Positions 1-8,736 of a DNA stretch of 47,913 bases are shown one piece after another. Position 1 is the stretch's first letter. Each line of letters opens with the position of its first letter. The DNA is from Gilvimarinus agarilyticus (GTDB lineage Bacteria > Pseudomonadota > Gammaproteobacteria > Pseudomonadales > Cellvibrionaceae). The stretch lies in the NCBI RefSeq assembly GCF_000832015.1, contig NZ_JXCJ01000001.1, forward strand, positions 3,365,364-3,413,276, in the 5' to 3' direction. The notes beneath the pieces are model-generated. The model searched no databases and was not told the origin of the DNA. It saw only the letters and a program-made list of their open reading frames with translations. Both the position numbers and the translations under genes were made by a program.

Positions 1-882
1 TTTAAAGCGTGGCTGAGCCCAAAAGTACTGCTCGGGGCATTTGGCGATTTGCTCGGCCATAAAATCCGACACTCGCTGAGTATCGGCAATATCGTCCCCG
101 CTGGGAAAGTCTTCAAACGCCGGATGGATGGTCAGCTTATAACCCGAACCATCTTCCAGGCGCACTTGCGTAAACGGAATCACCTTCGCCCGGCCGAGCT
201 TAACAATTTTACTGGTGGCGGTAATAGTAGCGGCCGGCACGCCAAAAAAATCCACAAACACGCTATTTTTAGCACCCAAATCGCGATCGGGTGCATACCA
301 CACGGCCCGCCCCTGACGCAGGCGCGAGATCATCGTTCGCACGTTATCGCGCGGAATTACCCAGCCGGCACAGTAGGACTCGCGGCCTTTGCGCTGCAAG
401 TAGTCGTAAACCTCATTGCTGTGGGGGCGATAAAACCCGTCGTACTCGATGTTTTGTCCCAAAAACGCACTGCCAATATCCAGCGTACTAAAGTGGGTGG
501 TTAACAATAAAATGCCATGCCCTTCGCGCTGGGCCTGATGAATATGCTCCACCCCTTCAATTGTGTGCAGCTTGCGCAGGCGGCGACCACTCCAAAACCA
601 GCCCATGCCGGTTTCAAAGGCGGCAATCATCATCGACTCGGTGTTCTTTTTAAGTAGGGACTCGCGCTCGTGCTCTGATAAATCAGGAAAACAGCGCTCG
701 AGATTAACCCGCGCAAAATTGATGCGCTTTTTATTCAAGTACAACAGCGGTGCCAAGCGGCGCGCCACCCACAATTGCCACTTGTAAGGCAGCTGAGCAA
801 ACAAGAACCAAATACCGGCCCCCAACCACGACAACCAATGGCGCGGTTTAAGCAGGGACGGACTAAAACGGGTACGACTCAT
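1..882 (-). CDS. lpxL: Lipid A biosynthesis lauroyl acyltransferase (LpxL/HtrB family), 3' end cut
   Basis: Inner-membrane acyltransferase that adds a secondary acyl chain (laurate in E. coli) to Kdo2-lipid IVA during lipid A assembly. The open frame runs for 294 codons from an ATG at 882 to the left edge without a stop; about 306 residues is normal, so only a short C-terminal tail is missing. Seen: an N-terminal hydrophobic anchor (about residues 18-33), the family catalytic HX4D motif (H130, D135), a YRPHSN segment and a WYAPDRD segment near residue 200, both typical of LpxL, and a final QYFWAQPRFK block like the E. coli end. Its ATG overlaps the TGA of the upstream acyltransferase (ATGA), so the two are translationally coupled. 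LpxL versus LpxM or LpxP cannot be settled without substrate data; LpxL fits best. Confidence 0.9.
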   Translation of the reverse strand, partial: MSRTRFSPSLLKPRHWLSWLGAGIWFLFAQLPYKWQLWVARRLAPLLYLNKKRINFARVNLERCFPDLSEHERESLLKKNTESMMIAAFETGMGWFWSGRRLRKLHTIEGVEHIHQAQREGHGILLLTTHFSTLDIGSAFLGQNIEYDGFYRPHSNEVYDYLQRKGRESYCAGWVIPRDNVRTMISRLRQGRAVWYAPDRDLGAKNSVFVDFFGVPAATITATSKIVKLGRAKVIPFTQVRLEDGSGYKLTIHPAFEDFPSGDDIADTQRVSDFMAEQIAKCPEQYFWAQPRFK

Positions 883-1805
883 AAGTGGATACTTTTCTTG
901 TGGGGCATGGCTTGCCCAGAGTGCGACAGAGACTCAAGACGCTCGTCTTTTTCTTGCCAAATACGGTTAATCCATCCCTGAAAATGTGCACGAAACGCCG
1001 CATCTTCACTGTAATTGCCCAACAAATCTTCACCTACCTCAAGCTCGCGGGCGTGCACGTTAATATGCCCCACCTTGCCGCCCACATACTGTATAAAACT
1101 GGGCCGCCCTTCGGGGTAGTGAATCGTCACGTCCAGCAAGGTTTTAATGCGGCCGTTCATCGCGGTGAGGGTAAACGCCAAACCGCCCGCTTTGGGCAGC
1201 AACAAGTGGCGATACGGCGAGCTTTGCGCGCGGTGCTTTGCCGGCGTAAAACGTGTGCCCTCGAGGTAGCTAATAATCGTGACCGGTTTGTTGCTGTAAC
1301 GCTCGCATTGCTTTTGCGTGGTGGCTAAATCTTTACCGGCCAAGCTCGGATCGCGGGCGATTTGCGCTTTGGTATGACGACGCATAAACGGAAAGTCCAA
1401 CGCCCAAAACGCCAATCCCAGCACGGGTATCCAAATTAACGAGGCTTTTAAAAAAAACTTAAAGTAAGGCACCTCGCGATTAAACAACCGCAGCAATACT
1501 AAAATATCCACCCAGCTTTGATGGTTTACCACCAACATAAACCACTGTCGGCGGCTAAAATACTCGGGCCCCTCGTAGGCGATACGAGTGGGCAGTAACC
1601 AGCGCTGGTGTAGGTTGTTACAGCTGATCCAGAAGCTCGCCGTTTTATCGAGCCAGCGCGTTAACGCCGGCCGATACGCACTGCGGTAGGCCACCAGCTT
1701 TAACAGCGACAAGCTAATTAGCGGAATACTAATCAGCAAGGTCACGGATATGAACAGCAGTAGCGAGAGTGCGCCCCGCGCTACCGATATTAAGGTCTTC
1801 ACCAC
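879..1805 (-). CDS. yihG: YihG-type 1-acyl-glycerol-3-phosphate acyltransferase family protein
   Basis: PlsC-superfamily membrane acyltransferase, 308 aa, predicted to acylate lysophosphatidate or a related lysophospholipid at the inner membrane. Seen: an N-terminal hydrophobic stretch (residues 10-38), the HX4D catalytic motif within NHQSWVD (H95, D100), and an EGTR block (182-185), the usual PlsC motif III. The length and the long region after EGTR match E. coli YihG rather than the shorter PlsC. The start is GTG GTG, with only a weak AAGG upstream. The gene begins 5 bases after the fabV stop and overlaps lpxL by 4 bases, so fabV, this gene and lpxL probably form one envelope-lipid operon. 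The exact acyl acceptor is inference. Confidence 0.82.
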   Translation of the reverse strand: MVKTLISVARGALSLLLFISVTLLISIPLISLSLLKLVAYRSAYRPALTRWLDKTASFWISCNNLHQRWLLPTRIAYEGPEYFSRRQWFMLVVNHQSWVDILVLLRLFNREVPYFKFFLKASLIWIPVLGLAFWALDFPFMRRHTKAQIARDPSLAGKDLATTQKQCERYSNKPVTIISYLEGTRFTPAKHRAQSSPYRHLLLPKAGGLAFTLTAMNGRIKTLLDVTIHYPEGRPSFIQYVGGKVGHINVHARELEVGEDLLGNYSEDAAFRAHFQGWINRIWQEKDERLESLSHSGQAMPHKKSIHL

Positions 1806-1810
1806 GGGCC

Positions 1811-2995
1811 TTAAAAGTTGTGGGATACCAGCGGTGAAGTTTCGGCGTCGTAGTCTACGCCGTCAAAGCCAAACCCAAACAACTTCAAAAAGTTTTCGTG
1901 GTAGGTTTTGTAGTCGGTCAGGCTCATCAGGTTGTCCTCGGTCACCTGGGGCCAAAGCGCCTCGACCTCTGCCTGGGTTTGCGGATCTAGCTCCAGGTCA
2001 TCCACGCGAAAACGGTTGTCGTTATCCAGGCGCGGATCGCTGCTGTACAGGCATTCGGTAAACAAACGCTGTAACTGCTCGATACAGCCCTCGTGGGTGC
2101 CCTTTTCTTTCATGACTTTAAACAAAATCGACATATACAGCGGCATTACCGGAATCGCCGAGCTTGCCTGAGTCACCAGAGCCTTGAGTACCGCGACATT
2201 AGCGCTGACATTTTTGTCGGTTAAACGCTCGGCAATGGCCGAGGCTGCACGGTCGAGATCCTCTTTGGCTTTACCGATCGTCGCGTGACCATAGATGGGC
2301 CAGGTCAGTTTATCGCCCAGATAGGTGTAAGCAACGGTCTTAGCGCCTTCTGCCAGAACGTCGGCCTCGGCCAAGGCATCCATCCACATCTCCCAGTCTT
2401 CGCCGCCCATCACTTTTACGGTGTTGGCGATTTCTTCATCGCTGGCGGGCTCGACGGTAATGTCAGAGATCTTCATGGTATCGGTGTTTAAGTTCTTAGC
2501 GGTGTACCCCTCACCAATGGGCTTTAACACCGAGTTGTAGGTCTCGCCGGTGTTGGGGTCGGTGCGCCGCGGTGATGCCAGCGAATAAACCACCAAATCA
2601 ATTTTGCCTAAATCTTCTTTAATAGCGGCGATTGCGTCAGCTTTGATGTCATTGCTAAAGGCATCACCGTTTATGGTGCGGGCGTACAGGCCGTCTTTTT
2701 CGGCCGCAGCATGGAAGGCCGCCGTGTTGTAGTAGCCGGCCGAGGCGGTTTTGCGCTCGGTGGGGGGCTTTTCAAAACACAAACCCAAGGTTTTAGCGCC
2801 ACTGCCGTAGGCGGCGGTAATACGCGATGCCAAGCCATAGCCGGTCGAACAGCCAATCACCAGAACGTTTTTGGGACCACCTGCCACCTCGCCCTGAGCA
2901 CGGGTGTAATCAATTTGCTCCTGCACATGGGCGGCGCAGCCCTCGGGGTGGGCATTAATACAGATAAAACCACGAACTTTTGGCTTAATAATCAT
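1811..2995 (-). CDS. fabV: Trans-2-enoyl-ACP/CoA reductase FabV
   Basis: NADH-dependent enoyl reductase that completes each cycle of fatty acid elongation; FabV is the large, triclosan-insensitive isozyme. The 394-aa length is typical (about 400). Seen: an N-terminal KPKVRGFICINAHPEGC block characteristic of FabV, the nucleotide-binding GCSTGYG at 48-54, a YSLASPRR block near 137-144, and the catalytic pair Y235/K244 in the Y-X8-K arrangement that separates FabV from FabI (Y-X6-K). The ATG start has AGGA about 9 bases upstream. It heads a minus-strand lipid cluster with the YihG-like and LpxL acyltransferases, so fatty acid synthesis and its phospholipid and lipid A users are encoded together. 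Whether a FabI also exists elsewhere cannot be seen. Confidence 0.95.
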   Translation of the reverse strand: MIIKPKVRGFICINAHPEGCAAHVQEQIDYTRAQGEVAGGPKNVLVIGCSTGYGLASRITAAYGSGAKTLGLCFEKPPTERKTASAGYYNTAAFHAAAEKDGLYARTINGDAFSNDIKADAIAAIKEDLGKIDLVVYSLASPRRTDPNTGETYNSVLKPIGEGYTAKNLNTDTMKISDITVEPASDEEIANTVKVMGGEDWEMWMDALAEADVLAEGAKTVAYTYLGDKLTWPIYGHATIGKAKEDLDRAASAIAERLTDKNVSANVAVLKALVTQASSAIPVMPLYMSILFKVMKEKGTHEGCIEQLQRLFTECLYSSDPRLDNDNRFRVDDLELDPQTQAEVEALWPQVTEDNLMSLTDYKTYHENFLKLFGFGFDGVDYDAETSPLVSHNF

Positions 2996-3147
2996 AGACT
3001 TGCATCCTATTGTGTAAGCATTTGCGGCCGCCTGCCGCCACGCAACCTAGCGGTTGCACTAACTGAAAAGGGGGTATTATAGTGCTCTCGGCGCCGATTA
3101 ACAGAGCCTGCCGGCTCTGGCGGCGTTTTCCCCAGCGAGGAGGTTTT

Positions 3148-3558
3148 ATGATTTACCCCATGGCGGCCTTAGTGCTACTCACATTTTACGTTGCTCTGCG
3201 CATGTTTAAGGCGCGCGTTAGCGCCATCAAAGGCGGCCAGGTAGCGATGGAGCACTTCAGAACCTACGCCACACCCAGCGATCAGCTGCCTCAGGCCATG
3301 GTGCTCAGCCAGCGCTGCTACAACAACCTGTTTGAGATGCCAATACTGTTTTACGCCGCTTGCATCACCGCCATGGTAACTCAGCTCACCGGTGTCTTTA
3401 TGCTGGCGCTTGCCTGGCTGTACGTGGGCTGTCGTGTGGTTCAGGCCACGCTTCACTTACGCGGTAAAATCCGCTGGCGCATGCGTTCGTTTATGGCAAG
3501 CAATGTGTGCTTATTGGCCATGTGGGGAGTATTGCTCGGAACGTCGTTGATTCGCTAG
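3148..3558 (+). CDS. MAPEG family membrane protein
   Basis: Small integral membrane protein (136 aa) resembling the MAPEG superfamily (membrane-associated eicosanoid/glutathione metabolism), whose bacterial members are mostly uncharacterised. Seen: about four hydrophobic segments (residues 3-20, 68-88, 90-105, 117-135) and an N-L-F-E-M-P-I-L-F block in the second helix like the conserved MAPEG NxxE signature. A longer frame starts at 3082, but the ATG at 3148 is preferred because AGCGAGGAGG lies directly upstream and translation begins MIYPMAALV, a normal MAPEG N-terminus. It is divergent from fabV and followed 134 bases later by ydiJ. Glutathione dependence is not shown by sequence alone. 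Confidence 0.8.
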   Translation: MIYPMAALVLLTFYVALRMFKARVSAIKGGQVAMEHFRTYATPSDQLPQAMVLSQRCYNNLFEMPILFYAACITAMVTQLTGVFMLALAWLYVGCRVVQATLHLRGKIRWRMRSFMASNVCLLAMWGVLLGTSLIR

Positions 3559-3692
3559 GCAAAGGCCGTTTACCGCTCTTAACAACCTCTAGCCGTTACC
3601 CCCTCGAGCCAGATTCCATCAGCGCCTCTGGCTCTCCCGCCCGCAACCCCGTAAAATACCTGCCTCTACACTCTTTATTGACTTCGAGCCCT

Positions 3693-6600
3693 ATGATCCC
3701 CCGTATACGTGAAACGTCCCCTGTTCAGTCGGTTTATTTAGCTTTTATCGAGGCGCTGCAACAGGCGGGCTTTGCCGGAGACTTGAACCCGGACTACGCC
3801 AACCGCACCGTACTGGCCACCGACAATTCGATTTATCAGGTGTTGCCTCAGGGGGTGATCTACCCGCGCAATACGGCGGACTTAGTGCTAGTAGCCGAGC
3901 TGGCCCAGCGCGATGCGTTTACTCAGGTCGTACTCAGCCCCCGTGGTGGTGGCACTGGCACCAATGGTCAGTCACTCACCGACGGTTTGGTGGTGGATAT
4001 CTCCCGCCACATGAACCAAATTTTGGAAATTAACGAACAAGAGCGCTGGGTACGGGTGCAAACCGGTGTGGTTAAAGATCAGCTAAACGCCGCGCTTAAG
4101 CCCTACGGTTTGTTTTTTGCCCCGGAGCTATCCACCAGCAACCGCGCCACCATCGGCGGCATGATCAATACCGATGCCTCGGGCCAGGGCTCGTGCCTGT
4201 ACGGCAAAACCCGCGACCATGTACTGGAGCTTAAAACTGTACTGCTGGACGGCAGCGTCTGCGACTCGGCGCCACTGGACGACACCGCGCTGGCTGCCCT
4301 GCGCAACCGCAGCGACCGGGTGGGCGATGTGGTGCGAATGGTGGACGATATTCAGCGCGAGCACGCCGCGCTGATCGATGCAAAATTCCCCAAACTAAAC
4401 CGCTGCCTTACCGGTTACGACTTAGCCCATATCCGCACCGACGAGGGCGAATTTAACCTCAATAGCGTGTTATGCGGCAGCGAGGGCACTTTAGGTTTTA
4501 TTACCGAGGCCAAACTCAACGTGCTGCCTATCCCCAAGTGTTCGGCACTGGTAAATGTTAACTACCGGGACTTTAACGCGGCGCTGCGCGATGCGACCGA
4601 GCTGATGAAAGCCGGCCCCACGTCCATAGAAACAGTCGACTCAAAAGTACTGAACCTGGCCATGAATGACATCGTTTGGCACAGCGTGAGCGAGTATTTT
4701 CCGCCCGTGCCCGGCGAAGAGATCAAAGGCATTAATTTGGTCGAGTACACCGCCGACAGCGACGCGGCTTTGGCCGAAGGCATTAAACGCCTGACGGATG
4801 CTCTGGATGCCATGAACGACTCGGCCCGAGAAAGCACCGGCCGCATTGGTTATTCGGTGGCCATGGGCAACGCCGCCGTGGGTAAGATTTGGGGCATGCG
4901 CAAAAAAGCCGTCGGGCTTTTGGGCAACGCCAAAGGCGAAGCGCGCCCGATACCCTTTGTGGAAGATACCGCCGTACCACCCGAGCACTTAGCCGACTTT
5001 ATTTTTGAGTTTCGCGCCCTACTCGACAGCCACAATTTGGCCTACGGCATGTTCGGCCATGTGGATGCCGGCGTACTGCATGTGCGCCCCGCCATCGACA
5101 TGAAAGACCCAGAGCAGGAAAAACTGATTCGGGTCATCTCGGACGAAGTGGCCGAGCTAACGCAAAAATACCACGGCCTGTTATGGGGCGAGCACGGTAA
5201 AGGCGTGCGCTCGGAGTACGCGCCCAAATTTTTTGGCGAGCTGTACCCGCAACTGCAAAAAATTAAAGCCGCGTTTGACCCGCACAACCAGTTAAACCCA
5301 GGCAAAATTGCCACGCCAAAGGCCGAATTATCGCTGCTGAGCATTGATGGCGTTACTACCCGGGGCCAGCAGGACCGTAAAATCGCTGTGGAAGTATGGG
5401 ACGGCTACGCTGAGGGCATGCACTGCAACGGTAACGGCGCTTGCTTTAACTGGAACCCCAACGACGCCATGTGCCCCTCGTACAAGGCCACTCGTGAGCG
5501 TATCCACTCGCCCAAAGGCCGTTCATCGCTGGTGCGCGAGTGGCTAAAACAATTAAGCGAGCGCGACATTAACGCGCTACAAGAAGCCAAAGCCAACCGC
5601 GAGCGTCACTTTGTTTTCTCGCTGCCGGCGCGCATTAAAAACACCATCAACAAAAAACGCGGCCAGTACGACTTCTCGCACGAGGTAAACGAGTCTATGC
5701 AGGGGTGTTTAGCCTGTAAGTCTTGCGTTGGCCAGTGCCCTATTAAAGTAGACGTGCCCGAGTTTCGCTCAAAGTTTTTAGAGTTGTATTACGGCCGTTA
5801 TTTACGCCCGTTAAAAGATTATTTTATCGGCGCGCTTGAATACATTGTGCCTACCATGGTGCGGGTACCCTGGCTGTATAACGGCGTAATGAAGCCTAAA
5901 GTGAGCCAAAAAGTGCTGGCCAAAGTCGCCGGCATGGTCGATAGCCCGCTGCTCACCGGAGTGGATTTAGACAAAGCTCTGCGCGAGCTAAACGTGCGCT
6001 ACGCCAGCGCGCAAAACATCGCCAGCTTAAACGACGAACAAAAAGCCAAAACCGTTATTTTGGTGCAGGATGCCTTTACCAGTTACTTTGAGACCGAGCT
6101 GGTACTTGACAGCATTAAGCTGCTTAAAATTTTAGGGTTTAACCCTATGCTGGCGCCCTTTAAACCCAACGGCAAGCCACTGCACGTACACGGCTTTTTA
6201 AAAGCCTTTGCCAAAGCCGCCAACAACAACGCCACGATGCTTAACGCCTTAGCCAACACCGGTATTGCTCTGGTGGGGCTTGAGCCCTCCATGACACTGG
6301 CCTATCGCAGCGAGTACCAAAAAGTGCTGGGCGATAAAGCGCCAAAGGTGGCCTTGATTCAAGAGTGGTTAGCCGCGCAAGATTTAACCGAGGCCACCGC
6401 GTTGTTTGGCAAAAGCGATTACAAGCTGCTGGCGCACTGCACCGAAAAGACCAATGCCGCCGCCTCGATTAAGGATTGGCAAACCGTTTACGCCGCGCTT
6501 GGGCAAGAGCTTAGTGTGCTTAGCACCGGCTGCTGCGGTATGGCCGGCACCTACGGCCACGAGGCCGCCAACCTCGACACCTCGAAAAAGATCTTCTCGC

Positions 6601-6746
6601 AAAGCTGGGAGGCGGTTGTCACAGAGCCGACCAACAGCGGCAAACTGACCGCCACCGGCTACTCCTGCCGCAGCCAGGTAAAGCGTATTCAGGATCAGCG
6701 CCTACCCCACCCACTGCAGGTGCTGCTCACGGCTTACCAAGGTTAG
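3693..6746 (+). CDS. ydiJ: FAD/Fe-S dehydrogenase YdiJ (D-2-hydroxyglutarate dehydrogenase type)
   Basis: Large flavoprotein fused to an iron-sulfur module; E. coli YdiJ oxidises D-2-hydroxyglutarate. The true start is taken at the ATG at 3693, although the frame is open from 3507, because MIPRIRETS aligns with the start of E. coli YdiJ and gives 1017 aa against 1018. Domains in order: PCMH FAD-binding domain with PRGGGTGTNG at about 83-92 and a TSNRATIGGMINTDASGQGS stretch; FAD-oxidase C-terminal domain with GMFGHVDAGVLHVRP and WGEHGKG; a ferredoxin-like cluster region with GCLACKSCVGQCP; and a CCG-type domain ending in GCCGMAGTYGHEA. Overall similarity to the E. coli protein is high throughout, with no frameshift. 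It is probably transcribed alone, since a strong hairpin follows the stop. Confidence 0.94.
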   Translation: MIPRIRETSPVQSVYLAFIEALQQAGFAGDLNPDYANRTVLATDNSIYQVLPQGVIYPRNTADLVLVAELAQRDAFTQVVLSPRGGGTGTNGQSLTDGLVVDISRHMNQILEINEQERWVRVQTGVVKDQLNAALKPYGLFFAPELSTSNRATIGGMINTDASGQGSCLYGKTRDHVLELKTVLLDGSVCDSAPLDDTALAALRNRSDRVGDVVRMVDDIQREHAALIDAKFPKLNRCLTGYDLAHIRTDEGEFNLNSVLCGSEGTLGFITEAKLNVLPIPKCSALVNVNYRDFNAALRDATELMKAGPTSIETVDSKVLNLAMNDIVWHSVSEYFPPVPGEEIKGINLVEYTADSDAALAEGIKRLTDALDAMNDSARESTGRIGYSVAMGNAAVGKIWGMRKKAVGLLGNAKGEARPIPFVEDTAVPPEHLADFIFEFRALLDSHNLAYGMFGHVDAGVLHVRPAIDMKDPEQEKLIRVISDEVAELTQKYHGLLWGEHGKGVRSEYAPKFFGELYPQLQKIKAAFDPHNQLNPGKIATPKAELSLLSIDGVTTRGQQDRKIAVEVWDGYAEGMHCNGNGACFNWNPNDAMCPSYKATRERIHSPKGRSSLVREWLKQLSERDINALQEAKANRERHFVFSLPARIKNTINKKRGQYDFSHEVNESMQGCLACKSCVGQCPIKVDVPEFRSKFLELYYGRYLRPLKDYFIGALEYIVPTMVRVPWLYNGVMKPKVSQKVLAKVAGMVDSPLLTGVDLDKALRELNVRYASAQNIASLNDEQKAKTVILVQDAFTSYFETELVLDSIKLLKILGFNPMLAPFKPNGKPLHVHGFLKAFAKAANNNATMLNALANTGIALVGLEPSMTLAYRSEYQKVLGDKAPKVALIQEWLAAQDLTEATALFGKSDYKLLAHCTEKTNAAASIKDWQTVYAALGQELSVLSTGCCGMAGTYGHEAANLDTSKKIFSQSWEAVVTEPTNSGKLTATGYSCRSQVKRIQDQRLPHPLQVLLTAYQG

Positions 6747-6753
6747 CCTCCCA

Positions 6754-6777
6754 ATCCGGGCGCCACGGCGCCCGGAT
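6754..6777 (+). terminator. GC-rich hairpin after ydiJ
   Basis: A perfect 11-base inverted repeat (ATCCGGGCGCC / GGCGCCCGGAT, 2 bases between arms) lies 7 bases after the ydiJ stop. No run of T follows, so it is a stabilising 3' hairpin or a non-canonical terminator rather than a textbook Rho-independent one. Confidence 0.5.
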
Positions 6778-6909
6778 CTAATGGGGCAAACCCGACACTA
6801 CATTTCCTAACACTTTTCGCACCACAGCTCTGGTAAGGTTTATCACCTTCTAAAAGCACGGTCGCTTTATAGCGATTCTTAATAGTTACGATTACCGTGG
6901 AGACTCCTC

Positions 6910-7734
6910 ATGGCTTACTTACCTAAGGCCGCTGCCGGCCTCACTCTGGCCGCATTAATAGGCGCAAGCGCCGCCAGTCAGGCAACGATCGTTCAATTTC
7001 AAACCGTTATGGGCGATTTTGAAGTCAACCTCTACGATGAGACCACCCCCGAAACGGTGGCCAACTTTTTAGCGTATGTGGAGGCCGGTGCCTATAGCGA
7101 CACTTTTATGCATCGTTCTGTACCGGGGTTTATCGTTCAGGGTGGCGGCTTTAATTACGATATCGAAAATGCGGAATATGGCGATATAGCCAGTAACGAC
7201 CCGGTTATGAACGAGCCCCTGCTCTCCAACCAGCGCGGCACCATAGCTATGGCTAAACCTTCCGAAAAACCAAATGGTGCGACCAACCAGTGGTTTTTTA
7301 ACCTGAAGGACAATAGCGTTTCCCTTGATGGCCCGGAGGGAGGCTACACCGTGTTTGGTGAAGTCGCCGGCAATGGTATGGCGATTATCGACGCAATGGC
7401 TGAGCTACCACGAGGTAATTTCACGCCAGAGGAGTTTATTAACAATATCGCACTCGATGAAATGCCGGTGCGGGATTATGAACAAGAAGATTACGACGAC
7501 AACCTACTTCCGACTGAAGACCATATCGTTCTGGTACAAAACATCGTCGTTCTCGACGCCGCCGTGGACACCGCGGCCGATTTAGACCCCATGCCCACCA
7601 CCCGCGATGACAGCGAGCCAGACAATGGCGGCAATAACGGTGGCAGTGGTGGCGGTGGCGGTAGTGTCAGCTGGCTGATGTTATTGGGCCTGCTGGGTGC
7701 GGGTATCGCGCGCCGCGTTAGCCGCCAGCGTTAA
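6910..7734 (+). CDS. Secreted cyclophilin-type peptidyl-prolyl isomerase with GlyGly-CTERM tail
   Basis: Cyclophilin fold (274 aa) predicted to catalyse proline cis-trans isomerisation outside the cytoplasm. Seen: a signal peptide (residues 1-25 ending ASQA); a cyclophilin core at about 28-215 containing FEVNLYDETTPETVANFL, FMHRSVPGFIVQGGGF and NGATNQWFFNL; then a Gly/Asn-rich linker (about 238-252), one hydrophobic helix and a basic end (RRVSRQR). Linker, helix and basic tail match the GlyGly-CTERM sorting signal handled by rhombosortase. GGAG sits 8 bases before the ATG. The enzyme family is clear; membrane or surface sorting is inferred from the tail. No rhombosortase gene lies in this window. 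Confidence 0.88.
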   Translation: MAYLPKAAAGLTLAALIGASAASQATIVQFQTVMGDFEVNLYDETTPETVANFLAYVEAGAYSDTFMHRSVPGFIVQGGGFNYDIENAEYGDIASNDPVMNEPLLSNQRGTIAMAKPSEKPNGATNQWFFNLKDNSVSLDGPEGGYTVFGEVAGNGMAIIDAMAELPRGNFTPEEFINNIALDEMPVRDYEQEDYDDNLLPTEDHIVLVQNIVVLDAAVDTAADLDPMPTTRDDSEPDNGGNNGGSGGGGGSVSWLMLLGLLGAGIARRVSRQR

Positions 7735-7794
7735 TTCAGCGCAAGCCTACTGTGGTGCACGGCGGGCTCGAGCCTATTGAGTCAGCCGAGCACT

Positions 7795-8154
7795 TCAGCC
7801 AAGTAATAACGGCAACAACGACAACATAGCGATGGCCGCAATAGCCAGCAATGTGCCGATTACCACCAACGGCTTTTGGCGCAATTGGCTGGCAAAGGTA
7901 GGCGCCGTGCCCTCAGCCAGGCGGCGCTCAAAGTCGGCGCGCGACTCTTTGCTGAATTGGTACTGAAACTCGCCAGCCAACTCCCGCGCTTTGGCGGCAT
8001 CCTCATCGTGGGTAAGCCACAACCCGTCTACCCCTAAACGCCAGCGCCCGGCGTCGGTGGTGTAGCATACGATTCCCTCCGCTTGTAATAACTCGATAAG
8101 CCCGTCGACTTCTTCGGCGCTGGCGCCTGTAGTACGCATTAATAACTGTGGCAA
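7795..8154 (-). CDS. DUF6164-like small membrane-anchored protein
   Basis: 119-aa protein of unknown function. Residues 1-65 look like the small ferredoxin-like DUF2007/DUF6164 type domain (MRTTGASAEEVDGLIELL followed by a W-L-rich strand), and the C-terminus has one hydrophobic helix (about 97-118), so it is probably a tail-anchored inner-membrane protein facing the cytoplasm. The start is a TTG at 8154 with AGG 6 bases upstream; an in-frame ATG at 8139 has no visible Shine-Dalgarno sequence. It lies 28 bases after the thioesterase gene on the same strand and is probably cotranscribed. The family name is by recollection and moderately certain. Confidence 0.65.
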   Translation of the reverse strand: MPQLLMRTTGASAEEVDGLIELLQAEGIVCYTTDAGRWRLGVDGLWLTHDEDAAKARELAGEFQYQFSKESRADFERRLAEGTAPTFASQLRQKPLVVIGTLLAIAAIAMLSLLPLLLG

Positions 8155-8182
8155 GATTCACCTGATGATGTCGGGCTGAGTG

Positions 8183-8668
8183 CTAACTTAAGGACTCAAG
8201 CGATTTAATTTCTGAGTGTAACTCGGGTGCCACCAGCGATTTTTGCTGCGAGCGTTTGTCCAGCAAGACAATACGCCCCACCCCGGTGGCGGCTACCTCA
8301 CCCAACTCCTCGCTATAGATTTCGTACTCCTGCGAGAAACCGTGCTCGTGCACCTCCGTGATGGTACACCCCACAATCAAGCGGTCCGGGTAGCGCAGCG
8401 GCCGGCGATAGCGGCAGGCGGTCTCGGCTAACACGGGTATAATTTGCCCGGTATCAAATACACCTTTATGGCTCATGCGGCGCATATAGGCGATGCGGGC
8501 CGACTCGAAATAACGCAAATACACCGTGTTATTCACGTGGCCAAAGGCGTCCATTTCGCCCCACTGCACATCGATTTCAACCGTTACCGGAAAACTGCGT
8601 AAAAAATCCTCGCGATCAATCACAAATAGCTCCTTTTTGGTTTTGCCTAGCGTGGTGCCTTTCGCCAT
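8183..8668 (-). CDS. Acyl-CoA thioesterase, 4-hydroxybenzoyl-CoA thioesterase (hotdog) family
   Basis: Single hotdog-fold protein (161 aa) of the YbgC/FadM type, predicted to hydrolyse acyl-CoA thioesters. Seen: the family block WGEMDAFGHVNNTVYLRYFE with catalytic D40 and H44/N46, then LAETACRYRRPLRYPDRL and a central beta region typical of the fold. An N-terminal extension of about 25 residues precedes the fold, so a downstream start is possible, although the ATG at 8668 is the obvious one. It is divergent from the antiporter gene, with a gap of 68 bases. Substrate chain length cannot be read from sequence. Confidence 0.85.
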   Translation of the reverse strand: MAKGTTLGKTKKELFVIDREDFLRSFPVTVEIDVQWGEMDAFGHVNNTVYLRYFESARIAYMRRMSHKGVFDTGQIIPVLAETACRYRRPLRYPDRLIVGCTITEVHEHGFSQEYEIYSEELGEVAATGVGRIVLLDKRSQQKSLVAPELHSEIKSLESLS

Positions 8669-8736
8669 TTTAGACGCTATCGGCTATGATGAGTAGCCAA
8701 GAGAGCCTCTATCACCGCACACCCCAAGGATGTTTT

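Noticed and set aside
3507-3692. 62-codon N-terminal extension of ydiJ overlapping the MAPEG gene
   Set aside because: The extension has no family similarity and overlaps a clear gene; the ATG at 3693 aligns with E. coli YdiJ and gives the normal length.
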